Under the pieces are notes generated by a model. It did no database searches. It was given only the letters and a program-made list of their open reading frames with translations, and had not been told where the DNA came from. Position numbers and translations under genes: made by a program. This document shows, one piece after another, positions 1-11,049 of a stretch of 64,000 nucleotides of DNA. This DNA is from Gerris lacustris. Lineage: Eukaryota; Arthropoda; Insecta; Hemiptera; Gerridae. Numbering within the stretch: the stretch's first letter is position 1; each line of letters begins with the position of its first letter. The stretch spans positions 25,821,657-25,885,656 of the forward strand of contig OX578282.1 of assembly GCA_951217055.1 (NCBI GenBank), read 5' to 3'.

Positions 1-702
1 ATATCATCAGTGGACTAGTCACGCAGATTAGATAACAATCATATAATAATTTTAGGTTATTAAAATAATTGCATTCATTTTTGATAATTATGCCACTAAA
101 TAATATTAAAAGAACCACAATTTTAAATTTAATTTATAAAGTATTCTATATTACTTATACCAACAGAATTTTAGTCATTGATCATTAAACTAGAGGGTCC
201 AAATGACTGAAAAAGTCTATCTTCTTAATTTTTAAAAAATATGATTTAGAATTAATAAGAAAAACCACAATGAAAAATTCTAATGCGTTTGTCAACTGAT
301 TAGTGGGGTTGTGACCTCAAAATGAGAAAAATGGATTCAACATTTATTGTGATAAATAGTATTTTATAGTGTCATTACCAGCAATAGAATCGACTACCGT
401 ACCCAAGTCAAGAAAGAAACTAAGAATAAAATTGATCAAAACTATGCTTTTATAACAATAGTTTTGAGGCTATAAATAGTTTGACAAAAATTTGGCTGAA
501 GCAACTAATTTTACTAAGAGCAGACCAAATTGTAAGATAGACAAATAGTTCTCATAATATTTTTCAGTCATCATATTTCACTAATAAATGCTAAATAAAA
601 TTCAAAGGTCAAACTTAATCCTTTCATTGTCACACTAAAATAAAAAATGTATTAATATTCGGACCAGGAGAATTATAAAAATATTTGAACTAGTTTACTA
701 AC

Positions 703-3080
703 CCTCTAAGATGTTTTTGACCCTGCTTGCTATTGATTTAATCAGCTCTTCAACATTTTCTTCGTCGTACTCTTGTCCTGACAATGTATCATGAAGAATG
801 CCGTAAATAACTTCTTTGACAGATGCAGGCTTAAATCTGAAACATATTTGTATGATTATTTTTACAGAAATATATATATATATATTTTTTTTAATTAACA
901 AATATTATATTAACGATATATTTTGGGTGTATAACTAGTGTGATACCTGAAACACCATTGGTAAAAAAAGTAAATTTTGCAAGTATATTATTTTTCATCA
1001 TCAACAGGTCTGATATTCTATACTAATATAAGTTTACCAGTTCTATTTAAATCCATTATAACCAACAGATATCAATTTTAATCTCTTAGTTTGAATACGG
1101 CCCTTCAATCTTTCTAAAGAATTCAATCTCTGACTGTGTTCATAAACCTACAGTTGTTTTAGGAATTGACCAGGATTCTTATGACTGCTTTGACCAAGCC
1201 CAGACCTCGGTTGGCAAACCATAACCTTTGTGGCACTTAATTTAAAAATTTCCAAATATGACTGTCCTCCATCCTATATTTTGTGAATCTTTATTTGATA
1301 CAACTCAGAACTTTAAATGATGTAAGTTTGAAAATGTAAGCACTCGCACTAGCTTCACACTTAAACCAAACCAGCCTATATTAATAACCGGGGCGAACGC
1401 TACTTTCCACCAGACCCCTTGGCAACAATAATTATTTAAAGCAGTGATTCCCAACCTATGGTCCGCAGGACTGTTCCAGGTAGTCTGCGGAAAGATTAAG
1501 AAAACAGCCAAGAACCAAATTAATTAAATGTATCAAGTCAAATATTTACAGCTAATAGAATTACATTTAGAATAAAATAAGGCAGGGCAAGTCATGGGGA
1601 ATCAAGAGGCGGTGTTACCAAGAAGTTTCTTAACTCTACACAGGGCCTTCTTTCCTATCTAGGATAGGGACCCCTTGTGGTCCGCGGGTACATGAGAAAT
1701 CTATCTTGTGGTCCACCGGTACAAAAAGGTTGGGATACGCCTCTATGACTCAAACCGCCAGTGATCGGTTTATTGACTCGTTAGAGATTCAACACATCTC
1801 TAACTAATCCAAATACACATCACCCAATATTAATAAGAATATGTAAAATATTAGAATATAAAACATCAAATGTAAATTATACAAATAGAGGTATAGAGTA
1901 GTAAACTTCTAACAAAATAATTGTTTTAAACACTAACCAATGAAAAAAAATATTTAAATCACAAGAGGTTAAAGGTCAACAATTATAGCAAATAAACTGT
2001 GAGAGAATTCTCAAACAATAGTGAACGTACTATTAGAACACAACTAGATTTGTAAAATTATATAGGGTTATATATGTCAGCCAGACGAACAGGCTAATGT
2101 ATGAATAAATAATACATAAATAAACTACTTAATAGAAAAGTTGTCTCTTAATATTATAACATCAATATATTTTATTGCTGTACCTATTTAAAATATGTAT
2201 TGGTCATCATCAGTATCACAGTGGTGACTGTAAGCTGAATTGAATTTAGTAGAAAGTACAATAGGTTTGTTCTAACCATGCAGTGTACTGTCCTCGAGAT
2301 CATCAATGGGCATGCGCAATGGATAAAAGCTGTTCTAACCCAACTTGTGACAGTGTATCGTACAGTCCCCCAAACTGTTCCAAACCGCGCAGCGTTCGTG
2401 AGCCGTTCACTGTAGGGTCCAAACGATCCTCTGACAATACCAAGAACTGTTTGTTTGACACACAATTTTGTCAATCGTCACAGAAGTGAAATTGACAAAA
2501 GTAAGTGTTAGGTTTCCTTGAATGTTTTTAATACAGTGAGAATTATAGACCTAAACCCGTTCCAATCTGACATGATTTTATTACAATGCAATGTTAGCGA
2601 ATGCATATAAAACCTGTCCTAAACAATTCCCAAACGATCGGTGGGATAATACAAAGGACAGTACAAAAAAAGGGGGGGGGGGGGGGGTTGGAACAAACCT
2701 ATAAACATTTCATTACTTTATCAATTTGTTTTGTAGTTGCCAAGCCCGCAACACACATTTTATTCTATTCTTATCACTATTGTGACAAAGGGAAATAATC
2801 ACTCTTATTTAAGTTATAATAATAAACTTTAAACACAAAGATGCAGAAATCTCTTCAACGCAACTAAATTTACAGTGTAATACGGTCAAAACAGTATGTT
2901 TCGGGCTTGACGACCATATTCTAAAGCTTAGCATCATAATTATTTATAATTGAACACTTACCGAGATTCCAAATCGGGTCTAATTTTAAATTCAACAGTT
3001 GTCGCGGCTTCGTCACCTGTTTTTGTCTCGAATACTGGTGGTTGTGGTTCTACACCCAAATCTTCGTCGCTCTCGTTCAT
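703..3080 (-). CDS. DYNLT2B: Tctex-type dynein light chain, DYNLT2B/TCTEX1D2-like (5' two coding exons, partial)
   Basis: Two exons are visible. Exon 1 (3080 down to 2962) starts with ATG and encodes 39 residues plus two bases, beginning MNESDEDLGVEPQPPVFE. It ends at donor GTAAGTG. Exon 2 (836 down to 703) follows a TTTCAG acceptor, completes an Arg codon and reads FKPASVKEVIYGILHDTLSG, then a helix rich in acidic and Lys residues ending KNILEG. It stops at donor GTTAGT in phase 1. The order 'IRPD-F-(R/K)P..VKE.I...L...L....Y' is the N-terminal half of the Tctex-1 fold. Family knowledge: these are light chains of axonemal or IFT dynein, and DYNLT2B belongs to dynein-2. The beta-strand half (the CFWD-type motif) was not found in positions 1-702, so the gene should continue past the left edge. 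Intron 1 (837-2961) carries two short DNA transposons. Assignment within the Tctex family is moderately sure. Confidence 0.78.
1442..1742. mobile_element. Degenerate hAT-like MITE in intron 1 of the dynein light chain gene
   Basis: The left end reads CAGTGATTCCCAACCTATGG. The right end, reverse complemented, reads AGGCGTATCCCAACCTTTTT, so the two share TCCCAACCT. Both ends continue into 'tggtccgcgg'-like sequence. No clean 8-bp target duplication is visible, which suggests an old copy. Confidence 0.45.
2264..2699. mobile_element. TA-flanked MITE with GGTTTGTTC(T/C)AACC terminal inverted repeats
   Basis: The left end is GGTTTGTTCTAACC and the right end is GGTTGGAACAAACC. TA flanks both sides (2262-2263 and 2700-2701). 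The element is 436 bp with no transposase ORF and is clearly more GC-rich than its surroundings. An internal run of about 17 G lies next to the right repeat. The TA duplication fits the Tc1/mariner superfamily, but I do not recognise the family. Confidence 0.6.
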
Positions 3081-3776
3081 TTCAATAGATCAAGTTTAAG
3101 TCAAACTCAAGTAGAAATACAGATTGAAGTGAAGAAAAAATTGTCACCAGAAAAACATAAGACTTAACTTCCTATAGCGTGTAGATTATCATAAACGTTT
3201 ATCCATCAGGAAACTTGCACGGAAGAGTAGGGAATCATGTCATCGATCAGTAATTAATTTGGGTTAATCATAAAATCGATAAACGCTCTAAATCTACTGA
3301 CAAATCTAGGATATCTTGACCATTATTTTGATTAATCCGACTATCGAGAATATTTTTAAATTTGTTTGTTTACAAAATGAAAAGGTTTCCGAGGCAACTG
3401 ACGTTTAGTCTATTCCAAGCTTTGTGTGTAGAGTCAAAAGTAAAGGATTTTTTATTCTTCTTGAATGTAAAGCCCGCCGTCTTCTTTTTCAAAATAAAAC
3501 TCTTTCGAAGACTAAAAACCGGCGTGGTCTTGGTCTTTAGACGGTATTGTTCAGGAATATTTACTTCTGCCCCCCTCAGACGGCATGTGTACGGGGATCA
3601 GGAGTAATATTCCTGAGTTCTGGTTACATTACAAAGCTGATCTAAAAAAATCTCCCCACGTGAATTTTACTTGGACAAACTGTTTCTTTCAATCCTTTCA
3701 GATTAACTCCATCGATGATCCAATCTTAAAATAATACAATAAAAATCGTAATGTTACGAATGTAAATCAAAATATA
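3081..3776. other. Upstream flank of the dynein light chain gene
   Basis: This is spacer upstream of the minus-strand ATG at 3080, and its first part should hold the 5' UTR and promoter. No TATA box or second gene could be assigned. The open frame at 3362-3607 resembles no family I know. Confidence 0.4.
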
Positions 3777-3784
3777 ATTTAGAA

Positions 3785-4594
3785 CAGGGGTTCTCAACCT
3801 TTCAGGCTCTGTGCCTCCCTTTGAACACTGATGGGAGGTCACCCCCCCCCTCCCCCCCCCCCCCCCCTATATTTTGTCAATACATGTAGCACAATCGGAA
3901 TATGAAACTGAAGCTGGTTAGGTTAGCATCGGTAAATTTGCTGTACAGATCTTCTTGTCTTGATGTCAAAAAATCTAGCAAGCATATTACCCTTGGAAAA
4001 CCAATGAATTTCTGACTGAAAGAGTAGACTTTCTTGGTCACTATTCAATTCTTGACACAACGTCTCAAAGAGTCTAGTGTTCAAAGCGTTGGATTTGACA
4101 TGGTTTACTATTTTAATTGCTATGTTTATGCAACGTTGAGTGATTCAGGTAAAGTCTGACATGTTAAAGCTTGTCTGTGAATGATACAGTGAGAACCGTT
4201 GATTTTAGGATTCCATTTTTTTTTGCCAATTCTATAAATCCCGAAGGATTTTATAGAATTGGCCAATTCTAGTCATTAGCAGCTAAAAAAATACGAAGAG
4301 CAGAAAATATATCAACTGCTTTAGTTGTCGTTTCGAGAGATTTTGAAAACAATATTTCCTCCTGAGGAATAATCATTCTCACGCTCTTAGTGTTGCTAGA
4401 CAATTATCGTGTTATTGCAGTAATTGTGTGTTCGAGTAAAAAGTACAAAAAAGTACGATAATTTTAAAAATATATACCACAAACAGAAAATTTAAACTTT
4501 TTATTTTTTTTTTACTAAACTTACACGCCTCCCTTGAAATTCGTCTACACCCCCCCCCCCCCCCAGGGCGTGCCTCCCAGGTTGAGAACCACTG
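3785..4594. mobile_element. Non-autonomous hAT-like element, 810 bp, with perfect 8-bp target duplication
   Basis: The left terminus is CAGGGGTTCTCAACCTTTCAGG. The right terminus, reverse complemented, is CAGTGGTTCTCAACCTGGGAGG, a 16-bp inverted repeat with one mismatch. The flanking octamer ATTTAGAA occurs at both 3777-3784 and 4595-4602. CAGxG ends with 8-bp duplications are diagnostic of hAT. Long poly-C tracts lie just inside both termini. No transposase is encoded. Confidence 0.88.
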
Positions 4595-4606
4595 ATTTAG
4601 AATATG

Positions 4607-4637
<31 letters not shown>

Positions 4638-4859
4638 CGTGGTAAGAGGTAATTATAATTACTTTTTCACTTTGCTCCTTTTTATACAACTCTTTAAACA
4701 CTTTGGCTTACATGGTTAAGCCAATGTTTTATTCAACCCATGCGGGTTTTTCACACATCACAAGGAGTCCATCCACATTTCACTTCAGTTTAAGCCAATG
4801 TAAAATGTAAGAATATGGGAGTCAAGAAGTTGGATCGAAATTAAAAGACAAAAGGCCAA

Positions 4860-5146
4860 AATACCAAAATAATGTTGTCTAACGAACTCGACCTGGGCAT
4901 TGGTAAAATGAACATGTCTACCAAATTTCATTAAAATCGGTCGACATTTACTCAAGTTATCGTCGCACGTTTCATAATTCGCGGACACACAGACCGACAG
5001 ACAGACAGACAGGAGACTAAAAATGTTCCTTGATGTCTAAAACGGATTTCTGTCTTGGAATTTTTAAAATCGGAGGCATAAAAGTTTTTCGTTCTCAAAA
5101 GTGAACACAATGCTTCCGTTACCTTCGGTAAGCTCGGAAGCAAAAA
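4860..5146 (-). repeat. Interspersed repeat family R1 (hairpin end plus TCTG tract), minus copy
   Basis: Read on the minus strand from 5146, it begins with GCTTCCGAGCTTACCGAAGG, forming a GCTTCCG..CGGAAGC hairpin. It then runs through '..AAAATTCCAAGACAGAAATCCG..', a short TCTG tract, 'GTCCGCGAATTATGAAACGTG', and 'AAATTTGGTAGACATG'. It matches the copies at 29091 and 34678. It is not protein-coding, although parts are open by chance. Confidence 0.75.
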
Positions 5147-6297
5147 ATATTTCAAAGAAAATCAGTTTCTCTGGCCGGAGCAGAGAAATGTTATACGAGG
5201 GGTAGGACACTTAAGGTCATATTCGGGGTTCATCCAGAGTTATATTCGGGGGTTCTCTTCAGAGAGCAACCTTTTTTTAGCATTGGGCTGACCAGGGGAA
5301 TATTTAGTTTTCAGTGCCAGAAAGTTAAGAAGCAACAAAAAAGGTTGACACTTTTGATTTTCGCTGAAGGGTTTATGGCACCCCTCTGTAAACCAACACC
5401 CAGGGCAAATGCCCATTCATTGGTAAATCTGGGCCTAGATCTCTTGAAATGCTACCCTTCTTCCCTCTTGGCACGGACTATTAATATGTTATACCCATTT
5501 TTAAGATATATATACATGGGAAAGGAAAAAATACAAATTTAAGCATTTCACAAATTTAATACTGAAAACGAAACATTTTTATTAATAAGAATGATAAAAA
5601 ATAAATAAATAAGTAAAGATTTACAAGATATAAATTAGAGTGCACATATTTATTAAAAACACTTTCATTCAACATTAATGGAATACTTTTATAAAGTTAA
5701 TTAATATAAAAAAAAAATAATGAAACATAAATGAAATAACAATGATTTAACATATTTATTTTGATTCATAACAAAATTTTAAGTACTTATAAATGCTTAT
5801 TTAAGGAACTTAATATTATTGTATAAAATAAGAAAGTAAAGAGTTAGTATTTTTTTTTAAAGAATGAACAGTGAGATCTTGTTCTTTTTTTTATGTTTCT
5901 CTAAAACCTAATAAACAGAGAAAACTGCAATTAACAAAAATTTAATAATTAATTCATAATTATTAGCTTCAAATAATACTACAGCAAATATGGAAATGTT
6001 ACGCACGTAAATACAAATTAATTACCTATGAAACAGATAACATATTTTCAACTGCGAATAATAAAAAACTGATATTTGAAGTCTAGAACAAGATCTTACT
6101 GTATAAAATTGAATCACAAACGGTAATTATTAATATATGAAAATTATCATTTAAAAAAATACAATACTTCCTCTACACCTCTAACATTCTAAAAATATTT
6201 AAAAGTAAAAACAGAAATATATATTATTGAGTATATTAATTTGTGTAAGTAGCTAGTGTGATGTAAGGCACAGTAAGCATTAAGGCATTATTATAAA
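5147..6297. other. Intergenic, no gene seen
   Basis: This is AT-rich spacer between the R1 repeat and the left Bel/Pao LTR. I see no conserved coding or RNA signal. Positions 5150-5480 are somewhat GC-richer with short non-homologous frames. Confidence 0.4.
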
Positions 6298-6302
6298 ATA
6301 GT

Positions 6303-7095
6303 TGTTTAGACACCAACTCATTTATTATTATATATCATTATTATTATCATTTAACTTTATCCTCTTTTTATTGTAAACTAAATTCAGTTAAGGCCCCCCC
6401 CCCCCCCCCCCCCCTCTCTTCATTACATCGCATCGTAGAGCTGTCATCTGTCAGAGGCAGGGCCTGCAAGACTGAGAGCCAGGGTATACACATCTGGCTC
6501 CCTTTTACGAACTCGCCGAGGCTGCAACATAACCCGGAGAGAGTGTAACCTCCGGAGCAACCGGCAACCACGATTATTCGTTGAAATATATCAAACACTT
6601 TTAATTATATATATATGTAAACAGTTTGTGTTAAATTATCATTTATCTTCTGATCACATCAATAGTTCTGCATGCCAAATAGCCTGCATGATTCACACAC
6701 CACTTCACACTTCACCGTTCACACTTACTTCACCACTCTACACTTCCTTTCATTCACTCCTATTTTATTATTATGTAGTAATTATTCCATTTAACTTATT
6801 ATTATGTATTAACTATCCCTTTAGCTTATTATTATGTATTAACTATCCTTGCACTTATTATTATGTAGTAATATTATCCTTGCACTTATTATAGTAGTAC
6901 TAACCCCATTTGCATGTTACTATTATTCACTTCCTTACCTTACACAGTACACCGTTTATACTATTCACGTCTTTCGTATTTATTATTCACTATTTACAGT
7001 CCAAAACCTATCCTCTACAAGTTAAGCTAATAACTTCGCCTTTTATTATTAGGTTTCTCATATCAGAGCCCTACCGCTCCTATGAGTCCTTAACA
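6303..7095 (+). repeat. Bel/Pao 5' LTR (793 bp)
   Basis: It matches the 3' LTR essentially base for base. The visible difference is the poly-C tract near 6394 (21 C here, 17 in the 3' copy) plus one TC dinucleotide beside it, which accounts for the whole 6-bp length difference. Open frames inside it are non-coding. Confidence 0.93.
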
Positions 7096-7221
7096 TGGTC
7101 CTTTGGCCCGTAGATGTTCTCCTTAACATGGTCCTTTGGCCCGTAGATGTTCTCCTTAACATGGTCCTTTGGCCCGTAGATGTTCTCCTTAACATGGTTC
7201 TTTGGCCCGTAGATGTTTTTT
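7090..7221 (+). repeat. Four tandem 33-bp copies of the LTR end/primer-binding-site junction
   Basis: The unit TTAACATGGTCCTTTGGCCC...GTAGATGTTCTCC repeats with starts at 7090, 7123, 7156 and 7189. TTAACA is the LTR terminus and the following TGG... is the primer-binding-site position, complementary to a tRNA 3' CCA end. The complement resembles the 3' end of tRNA-Tyr, but the tRNA cannot be assigned with confidence. The fourth copy carries one C-to-T change. Confidence 0.85.
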
Positions 7222-7969
7222 GTTATTAGTTTTTTTGTTCTCTTTTCTCTTTATTTATTTTCAGTTATATCCGTGTCCTTTTAGTGTTTCCTGGTTGCTT
7301 TAGACCATCGCCCGGTCATCTCTTTATCTCAACTTTGTCTGTAAGTATCTTTTATTTTTGCCCTTCATGGGAGCTTACAGTTATTGTTTCTTTTATACAC
7401 ACCTGAGTGTATACAATTTTCAACCTACAATCTTCTGATTGTATATTTTCTTGTCTCGACAAGTTCAAGAGCACTTCGTTTTATTTTTCTTGGCTCTTTT
7501 TATTTTAATTGGTTTCATGCTACGGCTGACCAAGGCAGTTAATCTTTTAACTGTTCCTTTTTCTTTTCTTATTAGGTACATGCTGTTGCATGCTAATTCA
7601 GTAAACTTTTACTGTTCTCTTGTTATCACATTTATTCTTTTAAGATTTCATTCAAAAATCGGTGTGCACTGGCTCACTTCTAGAATATTTATTTTGTTTA
7701 AAGTTATTTATAATTTAATGTTGAAATGTACTGTTAAAGGTACTTGTTATTTTATAATTTAATTTTGAATGTTAGTTTTCATCTTGTTTAGGTACCTATA
7801 TATATTTTCTCTCTAATATATATTTTCTCTTTGCGTTGCTAAACAATTGTGCATCTTCTTAAAATACTTTATTGTATCCTCTTATTGTTTTGTGCACATT
7901 GTTTTTGTTGTAAAACATATTTTCTTTTGTTTTTAAGTTATTGTTTTGCTTAACTTAACTCAGTTCAAG

Positions 7970-8752
7970 ATGTCTCAAGGCTATGAAATGAGCTTTGATG
8001 CGGCTCTATCCATACGTCGTAGAATGTCTACTGTTGTTGACGACATGAAGGAAATACGAGAACAAGGTAAGAAAGCAGAACTTAATAATAATGAAATCCC
8101 TTTATTCAAGGGAATGTGTAGGAGGCTTACTGACCTGTACAACAAGTTTGAAAGCTTGTACGAAGAATTAGCTGACATGGTTGATGACGGAGGGTCACCT
8201 TTGATAGGTATAGTTGACCATACCATGAGAACATCTAGTAAAGAATGTCTGTACGAGGCGAATGCTATTTTAGAAACGCTGGATTGTAGGGCTACAAGTA
8301 CTCCTTTGCCCTCAGCTAACACGTCTTGTTGTGCAGGTAGTTCTATAGCTAAAGCTAAGCTCCCTACACTTAATATTAATCCTTTTGATGGTAAGCGGGA
8401 TCAGTGGCCTAAGTTTAGAGACACGTTTGAAAGCCTACTGATCCAAGATTCGCAGCTTACCAATATTGACAAGTTTCATTACCTTGTTTCTCTACTTAAG
8501 GGTCCTGCTGCTTCTATTATTGCAGGTATTCCTTTATCTGAGGATAATTTTCAGATAGCGTGGAAGACCCTGAATGACATTTACAATAATAAACGCCTAT
8601 TGGCGGCTACATATTTAAATAAGCTTCTTGAGATGCAAGCTATTCCTTCTAGGCCCTCTCCTGAGGTGCTCACCTCTCTTATAGCAAAACTCACAGAAGC
8701 GGTAGCTGCTTTCAATTTTTTAAATATTCCTAATGCGTCTAACTGGTTTTAG
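7970..8752 (+). pseudogene. gag: Bel/Pao gag, 5' portion, interrupted by insertion at 8740/8741
   Basis: The ATG at 7970 begins MSQGYEMSFDAALSIRRRMS. A coiled-coil-like charged N-terminal half is followed by the Bel/Pao/DUF1759-type core 'LPTLNINPFDGKRDQWPKFR', typical of gag in this superfamily. True gag sequence ends at the Ser codon at 8740, where the RTE-like insertion begins. The last four codons, up to the stop at 8750-8752, belong to the inserted element. Gag sequence resumes in phase at 10726. Known role: capsid protein of virus-like particles. Confidence 0.85.
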
Positions 8753-9896
8753 AAAGAATTTCTCGACACTAGACAACATCCTTACTGTCAAACAACTAAT
8801 AAGGAAAGCTTATCAATACGATTTCCCCTTAGTTATTGTGTTTGTAGACTTTAAACAAGCTTTTGATTCTATCTATAAACATTCCATATTAGAAATGCTC
8901 AAGCTGTCAGGTCTAAATAAAGATTATATTAGAATATTTCAATATATATATGATGAAGCCAAATTACAAATTAATTTCGAAAAGGAAAGAAAAACAGTGA
9001 ACGTTGAAAGAGGAACCAGACAAGGCGACGTTCCGTCTGCTAAAATTTTTACTGCTGTGTTAGAGAGAGCGTGTCGGAAACTACAATGGGAGGGGTGTGG
9101 AATGAAAGTGGAAGGAGAATGGCTGAATAGGCTGGCATTTGCCGACGACTTGTGCTTGATTGCAAAAAATTTTGAAGAAGCGGAAAAAATGCTTGCAGAC
9201 CTAAAGGAGGAAACAAAAAAGATCGGATTAGAAATAAATACAAGCAAAACTAAGTTCATGAAAATAAATACAGAAGAAAACAAAATAAGCAAAGAAATTG
9301 AAGTAGTAGAAGCCTACATCTATCTAGGAAGTCTAATCAGTTCAGAAAACAACCCTGAAGATAAAGAAATCAGCAGGAGAGTAGCTATCGGATGGCAAAG
9401 CTACAATAAATACAGGTATCTTTTCAGATCAGACGTAAATCAGGAAAGGAAGAGTAGACTCTGGAAAATGTGTGTCCTGCCCGTACTTACATATGGATGT
9501 GAAACCTGGGTAACATCGAATCAGGTACTGAACAAGTTAAGAGTTACGCAAAGGCACATGATGAGGAGCATGCTAAAAATAAAGATCGAAGACAAGAAGA
9601 GCGTGGAATGGATGCTTAAAGAAACAGGACTTGAAGATATAGGAAGGGTTATCACACGAAGAAAATGGCAATGGTCAGGGCACATAGCCAGAAGTTTGGA
9701 TAACCGATGGACAAAAAAAGCCTTACAGTTCTACCCGATGGACAGAAAAAGAGGTAAAGGAAGACCGAGAAGTCGATGGGACGAAGAGTTTAAAGAAGTA
9801 TGTGGAGGAGAGACCTGGCAACGTGTCGCTCAGGACAGACAGGAGTGGAGAAGAATGACTGACGTGTACTGTGATGTTTGGCTAAAGAAAAAATAG
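8741..9896 (+). CDS. RTE-like reverse transcriptase, C-terminal ~385 residues
   Basis: The coding frame is open from the insertion edge to a TAG at 9894-9896. Visible RT motifs in order are GFRKNFSTLDNI, 'VIVFVDFKQAFDSI' (motif A with its Asp), GTRQGDVPSAKIFTAVLE (motif B), and 'LAFADDLCLI' (catalytic FADD). The C-terminal part contains 'YLGSLIS', 'VLPVLTYGCETW' and 'WSGHIAR..DNRW..KAL..YP..RKRGKGRPRSRW', which is common to RTE/BovB-type elements. The endonuclease domain and the first RT blocks are missing. The first residues read from the upstream ATG at 8733 belong to the target gag. The frame has no internal stops, so the copy is young. Confidence 0.88.
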
Positions 9897-10033
9897 AAAA
9901 ACCAAAAATCTAATGTATTATCAAAAAAAAGAGAATTAAATAAATAATAATTTTGTTTAAATAGGAAATGTAAGTAAGTGTACATATAAAAATAGAGAGA
10001 AGTAATACAAGGAAATAAGTATATGTATAACAA

Positions 10034-10262
10034 TGTTAAATTGTTAGATTATCTATTAAATTATATATTAGCTATTGTTATTGTTAAATTGTTAGATTAT
10101 CTATTAAATTATATATTAGCTATTGTTATTGTTAAATGGTTAGATTATCTATTAAATTATCTATTAAATTATATATTAGCTATTGTTATTGTTAAATGGT
10201 TAGATTATCTATTAAATTATCTATTAAATTATATATTAGCTATTGTTATTGTTAAATTGTTA
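10034..10262 (+). repeat. Tandem repeat (two 48-bp then two 60-bp units) in the 3' region of the RTE-like element
   Basis: The unit starts GTTAAATTGTTAGATTATCT and ends with TTAGCTATTGTTATT. Two units are 48 bp. Two are 60 bp, carrying an extra ATTAAATTATCT step. Looser related repeats continue to about 10520. The 144-aa open frame across it is an artefact of the periodicity. Confidence 0.85.
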
Positions 10263-10725
10263 TTGTCCTATTTTAAGTATTTATTAATTAGTATTAAGTT
10301 GTTAAAGAATTTGTTAAAATATTTATTAACTAATGTTGCCGTAAGTATTATGTTGTTGAAGAATTGGTTAACATATTTATTAATTAATGTTGTATTTCTT
10401 TCACTTTTACATTATTATGCTGCCGAAAATAATTGTTGCCGTCAAAACTATTTATAAATTATTTATTAATTAATTTAAATTTTTTTACTCAGTTAAATTA
10501 TTATGTTGCCGTAAGAATGTACTCGTAGAAAATTATTTTTAATATTATTATTTAAAAAAAAAAAAAGTAAAAAGTGGTGGCGACCAACTCCAACCCCATA
10601 AGGGGAACCACGGCTGTGTGCCGATTTGCTAGGGTGTTAATGTAAATTATAATTATGTAAGGTAATTGTTAAATAATGCAATAAATGGTTATTATTATTA
10701 TTATTATTATTATTATAATGCGTCT

Positions 10726-11049
10726 GATTTTATTTTTTTTCATCTATCACGCAGGTGCCTGGATCAGTACACATGTGAGGCTTTCGAGATCCATAACTCC
10801 GAAGAGTATCCGACTTTTAACCAACTCATAGACTTTCTTAGAATGAGGTGCAATGCATCTGAATTAGCCGCTACTAGTAACAGCCGTGGAGTTAAAGCGC
10901 ATACAAGTTATCCTCAGGTCTCGTCTTGTAATCCTCGCAAGGCAAAGGAAGGTAAGGTTGCACTTCATACTAATTTAGAATTAAATGATGGTCGTAACCG
11001 CAACGTTAATAAGACGTTTCAAAGAGGACAGGTAGAAGTCAATCTTTAA
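10726..11049 (+). pseudogene. gag: Bel/Pao gag, 3' portion after the nested insertion
   Basis: Gag resumes in the original phase directly after the target duplication (DFIFFHLSRRCLDQYTCEAF...). It continues to a TAA at 11047-11049. The pol frame (-1 relative to gag) is already open from 11013, so the two overlap by about 37 bases. I see no convincing slippery heptamer in the gag phase within the overlap. A one-base indel near 11010-11020 is therefore the simpler explanation. Gag zinc-knuckle residues follow in the pol frame. Confidence 0.75.

Larger units (their letters stand above)
8741..10715 (+). mobile_element. 5'-truncated RTE-like non-LTR retrotransposon nested in gag
   Basis: The flanking sequence TAATGCGTCT occurs at 8731-8740 and again at 10716-10725, a 10-bp target-site duplication that defines the insertion. 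The insert begins inside the RT domain, as expected for 5' truncation, and contains one intact frame to 9896. An 820-bp 3' region follows with tandem AT-rich repeats, a GC-richer block at 10570-10635, and a terminal (TTA)n tract immediately before the duplication. A microsatellite tail instead of poly-A is typical of the RTE clade. Confidence 0.88.

Noticed and set aside
1..702. Remaining 3' exons of the dynein light chain gene
   Set aside because: No minus-strand sequence here encodes the expected beta-strand half with its CFWD-type motif.
6628..7113. Two open frames in the LTR, duplicated at 15698-16195
   Set aside because: They lie wholly in LTR sequence, have no family resemblance, and recur only because the LTRs are identical.
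10023..10457. 144-codon frame rich in NYILAIVIVK repeats
   Set aside because: It is a translation of the AT-rich tandem array in the RTE-like 3' region, and the repeat period keeps it open by chance.
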